A stretch of 64,000 bases of DNA from Chitinophaga sp. XS-30. GTDB taxonomy: Bacteria; Bacteroidota; Bacteroidia; Chitinophagales; Chitinophagaceae. Below the pieces are notes generated by a model. It worked only from the letters and a program-made list of their open reading frames with translations, had not been told where the DNA came from and made no database searches. The stretch is from assembly GCF_008086345.1 (NCBI RefSeq), contig NZ_CP043006.1:4214032-4278031 (forward strand), read 5' to 3'. Shown one piece after another: positions 56,106 to 64,000 of the stretch. Each line of letters opens with the position of its first letter. Position 1 is the stretch's first letter. The position numbers and the translations under genes are program-made.

Positions 56106-58946
56106 CTATCTTATCAACCCCATCACCTCCTCACCCCTCCACTCCACCACCGGCTCAAAATCCCCGCTATTCATATACCGCTCCAGACTGTACCTGAACT
56201 GCCTCGCCGCATGCCGTTTATCCAGATCGCGCTCCAGATCTATCGAGGTAAGCAACAACTTCCCCCTGCTCACTTTCACCTCGATCACATTCGCCATCTT
56301 CCGGTTCCTGAAGAAATTATCGATTACCCGCACTACCGGCGTCACCTCCGGCAGCGAATCAATGATCATGGTCTTTGACGATGTGATAAGGTCCCACCAT
56401 TGCCAGTCGCTGTAGAACGCCGTGGGGAAATGCCGGAATGCCGGATGGGTGGGATCACAAAGTATCCCCATTGTACCGGGTTGCGCCGGAAAATGCACAG
56501 GGCTCCAGAACACCGGCGCAAAACGGCCCTCCACGCCTTTCAGCACCAAGGTATCAGGATTGAGCAATACGTTCTTCCCCTGCTCCAGCAACCGTAATGC
56601 TTCTGTCACGGAACGCGTATATATCGCATCCCTTGGCGAAACAGCTGATGCGTGCCCGGCAATTTCGCCTGGTATATCGGTGGCATGCGCGGCTCTCATC
56701 GCAGGCACCTTAGCCGGATACACCCAGATGCTCCAGCGATTGCGGTAGCCCGTCCCTTTCAGCGATAGGGTAATGGTGAGCGCTTTGGCTGTTTTAACGT
56801 CTTTTAGATCGAAAGAAAATGTGCCGAGCGTTTGTCCGTTACCGATAGCGATCTGCTGAGGGGGCAATTCACCTCCGGCGAGCTGTCTGCTGGACTGATC
56901 ATGCACAGCCCATATCGCCGTACTGTTCAGTAGTGCACCTTTGCTGAAGTTGGCGACCTCTGCCGCTGCTACGAAGGTTTCTGCATTGGTATAAACAGCT
57001 TTGTCAAAGCGCAGCAGCGGTACAACAGCACCGCAATATCGCCTGTGCTCTTCCGCAGCAACCAGCCCTTTACTATCCCAGAACGCATCCAGTATGCCAA
57101 TCAGGGCTGTACCCTGGCCGGGGAAATCATGCAGGTCCAGCAGCTGAAAGCCGCTCATGCCCTTTGTTTTCAGCGCCCTTTCGATCTCTTCCTTATAGAG
57201 ATTGGCGGCAAATTTTCCGCTGGCCATAAGATACTGTTCCGCCAGCGGCAACAGCCCTTTCCTTTCCAGGTCTTTACGTATAGCCTTGAAGTTTAGCGGC
57301 TCCAGCACACCGGTGTATTTGCTGATCTCTTCCATATTCGGGAACACGGAATACTGACCGATCTCATGGGTAATGAGCGGCACGGGAAGACTGTCGGTCG
57401 CCCTGGTATAATCCGTGATGAAATCCGGGGGAATGGTATTGAAGATACCCTGCCCGCGCACCCATCCTTTTTTGGTGTATTGGGTAATAAAAAAGTCGTC
57501 TTCCGGCTCTGGCCAGCGGCCATGATCACGCTGAAATGAAAAAGAAGTGGTGGTATAAAGATGACGCGGGTCCTGCTTTTTGAGGCGGGTCACCATAGCC
57601 GACAGCCAGGAAAAATCACCTTCGAGTTCGTTCCCCATCGACCAGAAACAAAAGGAAGGATGATTGCCGTATTCACGGATGATGTGTTGCGCTTCGGCGG
57701 CCAGCCAGGCATTCATGCTTTCATCCTGACCAGCATTTTTGTTCCAGAAAGGCAACTCTATCTGCAGATAAAAACCCATCGAATCGGCCACCGCGAATGC
57801 GGCTTCCGGTGGGCACCAGGAATGGAAACGCAGATGATTCAGTCCGTATGCTTTTGCCGATGCAAATACTTTCTCCCATCCCTTGTGGTCCATGGGCGGA
57901 TAACCCGTCAGCGGGAAAATGTTGCATTCCAGTGTGCCGCGCAGGAATATGCGGCGGCCGTTCAGCTGCAGCAATCCTTTATCATTTGTGAGCGACCGCA
58001 TCCCGAAAGTAGTATTGCGGGTATCCGCCACCCCGGATGTCAGTGTAGCCCTCAACGTGTACAGGCAGGGATCGAACTCATCCCACAGTCCCGCATCTTT
58101 CAATGGAATATCCAGTTCCTGTACAGCCGCTCCGGTCTTGATGTTCACCGGCATCTCCCTGGCATATACCCGCCTGTTGTCCCGGCCTGTTACAATGACC
58201 TTCAGCCGTGTCTGCTTTGCCCGGCCCGAGACATTCCGGAACGAGATCACGGCCCTGGCCTTATTGCCTTTCACATCGGGATACACCTGCAACTGTTCGA
58301 TAAACACCGGCTCCCTGGCGCTCAGCTCCATGCGGCCGATCACGCCATTCCAGATGATCTGTGTGCCGTTCGTATAGGCATGCGCCATATCCCTTGTGCT
58401 CATATCGTATCGCTTGCGGTTGTCTATGCGGATAACAAGTTTATGCCGGCCCGGTGTCAGTAGCTTCCCCAGATCGTAACGATGCGGCGCGATCAGGCTC
58501 TCCTGTGTTCCGGCTTCCTGTCCATCCACCCAGATCCGTGTATCCCATAATACCCGCTCCAGTAAAAGCTCAATATATTTCCCTTTCCAACCGGCAGGTA
58601 TCACCACATCCTTACTGTACCAGGCCGGACCGATGTATGAATGCCGGCGCGTCAGCATCAGCAACACTGCTTTATTGACCGATTCATCGTTCAAGGAAGA
58701 TGCCGCACCGATGCCGGCATCGTCCAGCGTACCGGGCAGGGTAATGCTCCCGGCAAAATCCTGCAGGAACCATTGTTGCTGAATACCGGTATCCTGCGGG
58801 TCCAGCCGGTACTGCCAGCGGCCTGCCAGCGAAAGCGTTTGTGCAGACGCGGAAACCGGCAGAAGGAAAAATATTCCCAACAGCAGGAAATACCATTTTT
58901 CCGCTATGGACAATGTGTGTAATGTGCTTATCAGTCTTGATTGCAT
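56106..58946 (-). CDS. Glycoside hydrolase family 2 protein, exported
   Basis: 946 residues with a signal peptide (WYFLLLGIFFLLPVSASAQ). N-terminal jelly-roll sugar-binding domain (LAGRWQYRLDPQDTGIQQQW; DTRIWVDGQEAG), an Ig-like domain, then the TIM barrel with acid/base Glu440 in FWSMGNELEG and nucleophile Glu528 in ITHEIGQY. The last 300 residues are an extra beta-rich part. GH2 covers beta-galactosidase, beta-mannosidase and beta-glucuronidase; the exact activity is open. It is the third gene of the GH30-MFS-GH2 operon. Confidence 0.92.
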   Translation of the reverse strand: MQSRLISTLHTLSIAEKWYFLLLGIFFLLPVSASAQTLSLAGRWQYRLDPQDTGIQQQWFLQDFAGSITLPGTLDDAGIGAASSLNDESVNKAVLLMLTRRHSYIGPAWYSKDVVIPAGWKGKYIELLLERVLWDTRIWVDGQEAGTQESLIAPHRYDLGKLLTPGRHKLVIRIDNRKRYDMSTRDMAHAYTNGTQIIWNGVIGRMELSAREPVFIEQLQVYPDVKGNKARAVISFRNVSGRAKQTRLKVIVTGRDNRRVYAREMPVNIKTGAAVQELDIPLKDAGLWDEFDPCLYTLRATLTSGVADTRNTTFGMRSLTNDKGLLQLNGRRIFLRGTLECNIFPLTGYPPMDHKGWEKVFASAKAYGLNHLRFHSWCPPEAAFAVADSMGFYLQIELPFWNKNAGQDESMNAWLAAEAQHIIREYGNHPSFCFWSMGNELEGDFSWLSAMVTRLKKQDPRHLYTTTSFSFQRDHGRWPEPEDDFFITQYTKKGWVRGQGIFNTIPPDFITDYTRATDSLPVPLITHEIGQYSVFPNMEEISKYTGVLEPLNFKAIRKDLERKGLLPLAEQYLMASGKFAANLYKEEIERALKTKGMSGFQLLDLHDFPGQGTALIGILDAFWDSKGLVAAEEHRRYCGAVVPLLRFDKAVYTNAETFVAAAEVANFSKGALLNSTAIWAVHDQSSRQLAGGELPPQQIAIGNGQTLGTFSFDLKDVKTAKALTITLSLKGTGYRNRWSIWVYPAKVPAMRAAHATDIPGEIAGHASAVSPRDAIYTRSVTEALRLLEQGKNVLLNPDTLVLKGVEGRFAPVFWSPVHFPAQPGTMGILCDPTHPAFRHFPTAFYSDWQWWDLITSSKTMIIDSLPEVTPVVRVIDNFFRNRKMANVIEVKVSRGKLLLTSIDLERDLDKRHAARQFRYSLERYMNSGDFEPVVEWRGEEVMGLIR

Positions 58947-58954
58947 GATATCGT

Positions 58955-60292
58955 TTAATGTCCGGTTAATTGATGTTCCAACTGCTCTAAAGTCTGCCCC
59001 TTTGTTTCTTTCACTTTACTGCGAATGAACAGGAACCCGAGCGCACATATCCCCGCATACAGATAAAATGGCCCGTATGTGCCAAGCTCCTCCGCCAGCA
59101 CAGGGAACGTAAATACCAGGATGAAATATGCGCCCCAGAGTGCGAGCACCGCAATGGAAGAGGCCACTCCCCTGATCCTGTTAGGGAATATTTCCGATAT
59201 CAGCACCCAGGTAACAGGCGCGAGGGATGTGGCATACATAGCGATCGCCAGCAGCACAAAAAAGGATATCCATCCTGTTGCTGCCTGGTTGCGCAGCAGG
59301 AATGCCAGCACAATGTACACGACCGACAACCCCAGTGAGCCTGCCAGCATCAACGGCCGCCTCCCCAGTTTATCTACCTGCCACATGGCTACCAGCGTGA
59401 ATACCAGGTTAACGATACCGATGAAAATGGTCTCGGATAGCTGCGTATTCAGGTCCGCCCCTACAGATGCAAATATGGTGGAGGTATAATTGAATACGAT
59501 ATTGATGCCGCAAAGCTGTTGAAATACGGCCAGCGTTATACCCACAATTACAGCGGGGCGAACGGCCTTTTCGAATACCGCACGGTACGACTGGCTCAGG
59601 GTGCCTTTCAAGGATGCCGTGATGTCACTGAAAGAGGCCCGTACAAACTGTTCATCCCCGATCCTCCGCAGGGTACGCTCCGCCTCTTCCGTTCTTCCCC
59701 GGCCGATCAACCAGCGCGGGCTTTCCGGCAGCCAGGCTACGCCCAGCAGGAAGAGCAGCGAAGGCACCGCACCAAGACCGAACATCCAGCGCCAGGCTTC
59801 ATCTCCCTTGTCCGCCAACGTGTAATTCACCAGGTTCGTAACGAGAATACCGGTAACGATCGTTAGCTGATTGATGGACACATTACGGCCCCGCACATGC
59901 GCAGGCGATATTTCCGCGATGTAGAGCGGGCTGAGGATAGATGCCATACCTACGCCTATACCGGCGGCAAACCGCATGATCACAAAAACGGTTAGCCCGG
60001 AAGAGAGGGCCATGCCTGTTGAGGAGATGGTGAAGATCAGCGCTGCCAGCATCAGCCCGGGTTTGCGCCCGTAACGGTCCGCCATTTTACCGGCAGCCAG
60101 GCATCCCACCATACAGCCTAATGCCAGGGAACCGGTAAGGAATCCTTCCCACCATGCGCTCAATGCAAAGGTGATCCGCAGGAAAGGCAGTGCGCCGGAG
60201 ATCACCGCGAAATCGAATCCAAAAAGATAACCGCCCAATGCGGAGATGAATGATATGCCGGTGATATAGCTGTAATTGAATTGCTGAGCCAT
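58955..60292 (-). CDS. Sugar porter family MFS transporter
   Basis: 445 residues with 12 predicted membrane helices. The sugar-porter signatures are present: KMADRYGRKPGL, PESPRWLIGRGR after helix 6, and VDKLGRRPLMLAG. It should import a mono- or disaccharide across the inner membrane by proton symport. It sits between GH30 (60-base gap) and GH2 (8-base gap), so it probably takes up the sugar that these enzymes release. Confidence 0.94.
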   Translation of the reverse strand: MAQQFNYSYITGISFISALGGYLFGFDFAVISGALPFLRITFALSAWWEGFLTGSLALGCMVGCLAAGKMADRYGRKPGLMLAALIFTISSTGMALSSGLTVFVIMRFAAGIGVGMASILSPLYIAEISPAHVRGRNVSINQLTIVTGILVTNLVNYTLADKGDEAWRWMFGLGAVPSLLFLLGVAWLPESPRWLIGRGRTEEAERTLRRIGDEQFVRASFSDITASLKGTLSQSYRAVFEKAVRPAVIVGITLAVFQQLCGINIVFNYTSTIFASVGADLNTQLSETIFIGIVNLVFTLVAMWQVDKLGRRPLMLAGSLGLSVVYIVLAFLLRNQAATGWISFFVLLAIAMYATSLAPVTWVLISEIFPNRIRGVASSIAVLALWGAYFILVFTFPVLAEELGTYGPFYLYAGICALGFLFIRSKVKETKGQTLEQLEHQLTGH

Positions 60293-60352
60293 GATCTGAT
60301 CTTATAGGAACCATTATAGAAAGCCGTCAGCGATCAGCTGATGATCCTTTTA

Positions 60353-61966
60353 TCATTGATAAGTGCCGGTCAGCGTTACGATGGACTTTCCCGGAATGCC
60401 GATATCGTTTACCATACATTGTGTTCGCTTCAGACTGCGGGTGGCATCTGTTGTGTACTGCGCAAAAGTACTGCCCAGCGGGCCTTCCAGCTGGAGGTTC
60501 TTTTCTTTCGATTCCGGGTTCACGATCACGACCACCAGCTGTTTCGCGGCCTCATCCTTATAAGCGGAAACCATCAGCGTGGCGGCGGCAACGGCGGGAT
60601 CGTTGTTGCCCTCAATAGTCGTCTCCACCCGCTGCATACCGGGGCGGATGAACCTGGCGTAGTTGCCGAATGCCCACAGCTGGCGGGAGTCCAGCACAAT
60701 ACCATCTGTTTTGCAACCACGTACATTGATATTACCGGCGGGATCATTGATGTACACGAGTGCATCGCTGTAGTTATACGGACCGATGGCCAGCCACCAT
60801 TGCCAGGAGGTCATATTGGCGATCACCAGATCATGATGCAGCACTTTGGCCACATAAAGACCGTATTCGATACCGGTATTGCGCGGCGAGCCGTTGTACC
60901 GGCCGCAGATATCGCCAAGTATGCCAAACTCCGTCTGCCAGGCCTCCAGCGAAGCATCTACCTGTTTGATCCTGTTCAGTAATTGTGTGCGGACGTTGAT
61001 GAGGTTATTGTCCGGACAGGTGGTGAAGTAACTGTGCCCGCTGATGATATGCGCCACATTGGCCTGATCGCCCACATAATTTGCGGAAGCCGGGCTGAAG
61101 AACTGGCTGATCTGATCTCCCCGGTTATCCGTATTCCGGCCGTACAGAAAATCCAGCTGTCCCGCTTCACCGATCACGACTTTGGCGCCTGTTCCGGCCA
61201 GTTGCTGCGATAGCAGCCGGGTTAACGCCGCCACCTCGTCATTGGCAGCCGGCGTGCCTTCCTGGGATGCCTTTGTTGCCGTGCCCCAGGCCCATTGCGG
61301 CTCGTTCACTGGACTGATATAATCGAAACCGAAGTGTCTGGTGACGGTCGCCATAAAACCGGCATATGCATCCATTTTCCCTTCCTGCAGATTGAGCCTG
61401 GTGCCGCCCGAACTATTGAAAGCCTTGCCGTTCTTCGTCAGATGCACCGGCGCGGAGTTCGAAAATCCCAACGTGTACTTCACGCCTCTCTGCTTTGCGG
61501 CCTGCAGGAACCATTGCGCGCCCTGCTGTTTCGACCAGTCGTAGCTTCCATCAGCCTGCTGAAAACATTCCTCTCTGCGCCATTCATCGGTGATGCGGCT
61601 GGCATCACCCTGCTCAAAGCTCCCGGCGCCGATGTTAAAGCGCCAGAGCGACAGGCCGATCCCTTTCGGCGTGCCATCCGCCGTTGTGTCCATACTGAAC
61701 AACAGGTCAGCTACCCGGTCTTTCTTTTGTACATCCTCCCATTTACCAATGAATTTGGCAGACCAGCAATCCGAAGCGCCGAAACTGTGGATCGTCTGCT
61801 TTGTTTTACCGGGGTGAATGGTGATTTTTGCAGGGGCGGTCTGCCCGCTGGTATCCACCCCGGGATAAATGCTGGGCGAAGGCTCGGGCGGAGGCGCGGC
61901 CGTCCCCCTCCCCTGGCTGGCGGACAAAATGGCGAAGCAGATAGCTGAAATGGGCAATAAATTCAT
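60353..61966 (-). CDS. Glycoside hydrolase family 30 protein
   Basis: 537 residues with a short N-terminal hydrophobic stretch and a Pro-rich linker. The GH30 barrel shows IHSFGASDCWSAKFIGKW, acid/base Glu222 in ISPVNEPQWAW and nucleophile Glu346 in WQTEFGILG. A side beta-domain follows at the C-terminus. The SFGASDCWSA text recalls endo-beta-1,6-galactanase members, but xylanase and glucosylceramidase types exist and the substrate is inferred only. It is the first gene of the minus-strand operon, divergent from the AraC gene. Confidence 0.9.
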   Translation of the reverse strand: MNLLPISAICFAILSASQGRGTAAPPPEPSPSIYPGVDTSGQTAPAKITIHPGKTKQTIHSFGASDCWSAKFIGKWEDVQKKDRVADLLFSMDTTADGTPKGIGLSLWRFNIGAGSFEQGDASRITDEWRREECFQQADGSYDWSKQQGAQWFLQAAKQRGVKYTLGFSNSAPVHLTKNGKAFNSSGGTRLNLQEGKMDAYAGFMATVTRHFGFDYISPVNEPQWAWGTATKASQEGTPAANDEVAALTRLLSQQLAGTGAKVVIGEAGQLDFLYGRNTDNRGDQISQFFSPASANYVGDQANVAHIISGHSYFTTCPDNNLINVRTQLLNRIKQVDASLEAWQTEFGILGDICGRYNGSPRNTGIEYGLYVAKVLHHDLVIANMTSWQWWLAIGPYNYSDALVYINDPAGNINVRGCKTDGIVLDSRQLWAFGNYARFIRPGMQRVETTIEGNNDPAVAAATLMVSAYKDEAAKQLVVVIVNPESKEKNLQLEGPLGSTFAQYTTDATRSLKRTQCMVNDIGIPGKSIVTLTGTYQ

Positions 61967-62131
61967 CGTTCATTTTCTTTAAAAGTATCCGTAATGCTTT
62001 TCCACGGCTCCTTCTGCGAGGAGTATGCGGCTGACCGGCACAGGCCCTGGCAACATGAATATCCGGACTAAAACTATAACCTTTGTTTTGCAATTCCAGC
62101 GTATTGTTCAATTCTCTTTCTAGCTTTGCAC

Positions 62132-63016
62132 ATGCTTCGTAAAAAAGAAGGGTTTGAAGGCCAGCGCGCCATCGTATTGCCCGGCAAGATCATATCGGAC
62201 CTCTGTGAGGATAACCCCGTCACCGGTGGATTATTTGTGACGGACATCGGGTATTATCCCAAAGCGAAATATCACTTCCGGCAGCGCCTGCAGGGGATAG
62301 ACCAGCATATCCTGATCTATTGCCAGGAAGGCAAAGGCACGGCACAGATCGGCAGGCAGCGGTATTCCCTGCAGCCGGATACTTTCGTGATCATCCCCGC
62401 GGGCAGTACTCACAGTTACGCAGCCGACGAGAACGACTCCTGGACCATCTACTGGACGCATTTCAAAGGGCCTGCCGCCAAAGCGATCGCGGAAGCGGTA
62501 AAACGCCAGTACAACGGTTATCAGGGGGTTATTACCTTTCAGCAAAAAAGGATAGACCTGTTCGAGGATATTTATGCCAGCCTGGAAAGAGGTTACGGGA
62601 ACGATAATATTTCCTATGCCAATATGTGCCTGTGGCATTACCTGTCCACTTTCCTGTATGACGACAAATTCAATCTTTCCGGGAAAAAGACCAGCTCCGA
62701 TGCTGTGGAGTTATCTATCAGCTACATGCAGCAACAGTTGTCGCAGATGCTTTCGCTCGAAAACATCGCCCGTTCCGTCAACCTCTCCGTATCTCACTAT
62801 TCCTATGTTTTCCGGAAGAAGACCGGCTTCTCCCCAATGGAGTACTTCAATCATCTGAAAGTGCAGAAGGCCTGCCAGTACCTGATCTTTACAGACCTGC
62901 GGGTGAAAGAGATCGCGTACAAGCTGGGCATGGACGATCCTTATTATTTTTCAAGGATGTTCAATAAACTGATGGGCATGTCCCCCAACCATTACCGGGC
63001 AAAACGGGAAACATAA
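62132..63016 (+). CDS. AraC family transcriptional regulator
   Basis: 294 residues. The N-terminal cupin sensor has QHILIYCQEGKGTAQIGRQR and PDTFVIIPAGSTHSYAADEN, matching the AraC_binding domain. The C-terminal two helix-turn-helix motifs are MLSLENIARSVNLSVSHYSY and VKEIAYKLGMDDPYYFSRMF. Divergence from GH30-MFS-GH2 suggests it activates that operon when a sugar binds. ATG 62132 is preferred over TTG 62126. A TAGCTTTG box at 62121-62128 is too close to be a usual promoter. Confidence 0.93.
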   Translation: MLRKKEGFEGQRAIVLPGKIISDLCEDNPVTGGLFVTDIGYYPKAKYHFRQRLQGIDQHILIYCQEGKGTAQIGRQRYSLQPDTFVIIPAGSTHSYAADENDSWTIYWTHFKGPAAKAIAEAVKRQYNGYQGVITFQQKRIDLFEDIYASLERGYGNDNISYANMCLWHYLSTFLYDDKFNLSGKKTSSDAVELSISYMQQQLSQMLSLENIARSVNLSVSHYSYVFRKKTGFSPMEYFNHLKVQKACQYLIFTDLRVKEIAYKLGMDDPYYFSRMFNKLMGMSPNHYRAKRET

Positions 63017-63019
63017 AAG

Positions 63020-63050
63020 ATAAAACCCTTCGGGTATTTTATTAATTTTG
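63020..63050 (+). promoter_or_regulatory. Hairpin and candidate -7 element before the third ECF sigma gene
   Basis: AAAACCC-TTC-GGGT with an A-rich side and T-rich side (63020-63042) ends the AraC gene. TAATTTTG (63043-63050) matches TAnnTTTG, 48 bases before the ATG at 63099. No -33 TTTG. Confidence 0.35.
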
Positions 63051-63098
63051 ACCGCCAGGGATCAACCATCATACTGCGGGGGAGGCAGGAATTCTGTA

Positions 63099-63695
63099 AT
63101 GCACGACATCAAAGGCCAGGACACAACACTTTTGCACCTGCTCTCACAGGGAGATGAAACCGCTTTTCGCCGTCTTTTCGATACCTATCATCAGTTCATT
63201 TATTCTTTTGCACTGCGGATGACCGATTCCGAGGCGATTTCGCGGGATGTGGTGCAGGATGTGTTCGTCAAAATATGGCTGAACAGGCAGGAACTCACTG
63301 CCATACAGCACCTGCCGGGATATATCAACCGCCTTACCCGTAACCATGTGCTGAACGGCATGAAAAGAAAAGCCATGGAAACCGGCCTGCTGAAAGACCT
63401 CGGCGCACCCTTTTCCGCCACCCATCATGATCCGGAGGAACAAGCGCAGTTCCGTGAGCTGGAAACCCTGCTTGCCAAGGCTATCAACCTCCTGCCGGAG
63501 CGCCAGCAACAGGTGTACAGGCTCAGCCGCCAGGATGGGCTGAAGCACGAGGAGATTGCCGCACAACTCCGGATTTCCCGGGAAACCGTCAAAAAACATA
63601 TCATGGCCGCACTGCTCCATATCCGGAATTACCTCCGGGATAACGGCCGTGCATTGCTATGGCCGGGCATTCTGCTATACGGATGCTGCTCCTGA
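63099..63695 (+). CDS. RNA polymerase ECF sigma-70 factor, third
   Basis: 198 residues. Region 2: FRRLFDTYHQFIYSFALRMT and SRDVVQDVFVKIWLNRQELT. Region 4: LPERQQQVYRLSRQDGLKHE and EIAAQLRISRETVKKHIMAA. The end is again hydrophobic (LLWPGILLYGC). The start at 63099 (MHDIKGQDTTLLHLLSQGDE) is better than 63048. The partial FecR-like gene begins 72 bases downstream, so a further Sus-type locus probably continues past the window. Confidence 0.94.
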   Translation: MHDIKGQDTTLLHLLSQGDETAFRRLFDTYHQFIYSFALRMTDSEAISRDVVQDVFVKIWLNRQELTAIQHLPGYINRLTRNHVLNGMKRKAMETGLLKDLGAPFSATHHDPEEQAQFRELETLLAKAINLLPERQQQVYRLSRQDGLKHEEIAAQLRISRETVKKHIMAALLHIRNYLRDNGRALLWPGILLYGCCS

Positions 63696-63767
63696 AATTT
63701 TTCTTTGCCCCCACTACCCCTTTCCGCTTTCCCGATTGTCAATCATATAACCGGTCAATTTTTTACT

Positions 63768-64000
63768 ATGCCATCAGCCAGATTAAATTATCTGCTTCAC
63801 AGATATTATGATAAAACCTGTACACCTGCTGAAAAAGCGGAGCTGCTGACCGCCATCGGCAGTGGCCTCCAGGATGAGCCGGCAGCTGAACTGCTGGATG
63901 AATTGCTTACTGAGCATATGCCCGATAGCAACACTTCCGCTGAACAGGCGGACCAGCTGTATGCGGACATCCTGGCTGCCGTACAGCCCCGGAAGAAAAA
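63768..64000 (+). CDS. FecR family anti-sigma factor, N-terminal part (runs off the window)
   Basis: 77 full codons from ATG 63768. The reading MPSARLNYLLHRYYDKTCTP then AEKAELLTAIGSGLQDEPAA is typical of FecR N-termini, with a short helical region that binds the sigma factor. The window ends before the membrane helix. Position right after an ECF sigma gene supports the call. Confidence 0.75.
   Translation, partial: MPSARLNYLLHRYYDKTCTPAEKAELLTAIGSGLQDEPAAELLDELLTEHMPDSNTSAEQADQLYADILAAVQPRKK

Noticed and set aside
62121-62128. TAGCTTTG as promoter of the AraC gene
   Set aside because: It lies three bases before the ATG, so transcription would begin inside the gene; an upstream promoter is more likely.

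Overview
The window looks like chromosome of a Bacteroidota member of the Chitinophagaceae, probably Chitinophaga or a close relative. This is inferred from content, not from a marker gene. It carries two SusC/SusD outer-membrane uptake pairs with STN domains, each tied to an ECF sigma factor and a FecR anti-sigma factor. It also has SusE-type and SPII lipoproteins, paralogous surface proteins with the Bacteroidota S74-like tail, and several TAnnTTTG promoter elements. Starts mostly lack Shine-Dalgarno sequences. Base composition is moderately GC-rich and even. No rRNA, tRNA, CRISPR array, prophage or intact insertion sequence was seen.

Layout. 1-7.9 kb: two RND efflux modules (the end of one pump with its adaptor; then TetR, TolC, adaptor and AcrB-type pump). 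8.0-11.8 kb: SGNH hydrolase, phytanoyl-CoA dioxygenase-like protein, small membrane protein, transglutaminase and a phosphosulfolactate synthase (ComA) homologue. 11.9-17.7 kb: a same-strand run of GT2 transferase, SDR, DUF547, CxxC AhpD-like protein, ArsS-like radical SAM enzyme, DUF2064 transferase and acyltransferase. This resembles arsenosugar-type clusters but has no ArsM. 17.7-24.6 kb: VOC protein, membrane adenylate/guanylate cyclase, and the leucine operon leuC-leuD-LeuA-like-leuB. 24.8-35.2 kb: a complete polysaccharide utilisation locus (GH18, ECF sigma, FecR, SusC, SusD, SusE, GH76), whose enzymes point to alpha-mannan or mannose-rich glycans.

35.6-43.1 kb: two S74-like surface proteins, a DUF6934 gene with a 53-codon companion, a histidine kinase/response regulator pair, and a divergent UspA-like gene plus bestrophin. 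A phased TAACC repeat array lies between the regulator and the UspA-like gene. 43.2-49.0 kb: phosphotriesterase-like protein; a 1358-residue protein combining LamG, glycine-rich, IPT/TIG and a probable papain-like domain; a MITE-like inverted-repeat element; and a DUF1801 protein. 49.3-55.9 kb: a second ECF sigma-FecR-SusC-SusD locus. 56.1-63.0 kb: a GH30-MFS-GH2 operon divergent from an AraC regulator. 63.1 kb to the end: a third ECF sigma factor and the start of its probable FecR partner.

How it works together. In both Sus loci the SusC proteins carry N-terminal STN domains, so substrate binding outside can signal through FecR to the ECF sigma factor, which then drives the locus. The efflux operon has its own TetR repressor. 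The two-component system probably controls the UspA-like/bestrophin genes through the TAACC array. The strongest candidates for new biology are the ArsS-like cluster without ArsM next to ComA, the 1358-residue protein, and the TAACC array. All functions here are inferred from sequence reading alone; no searches were run.
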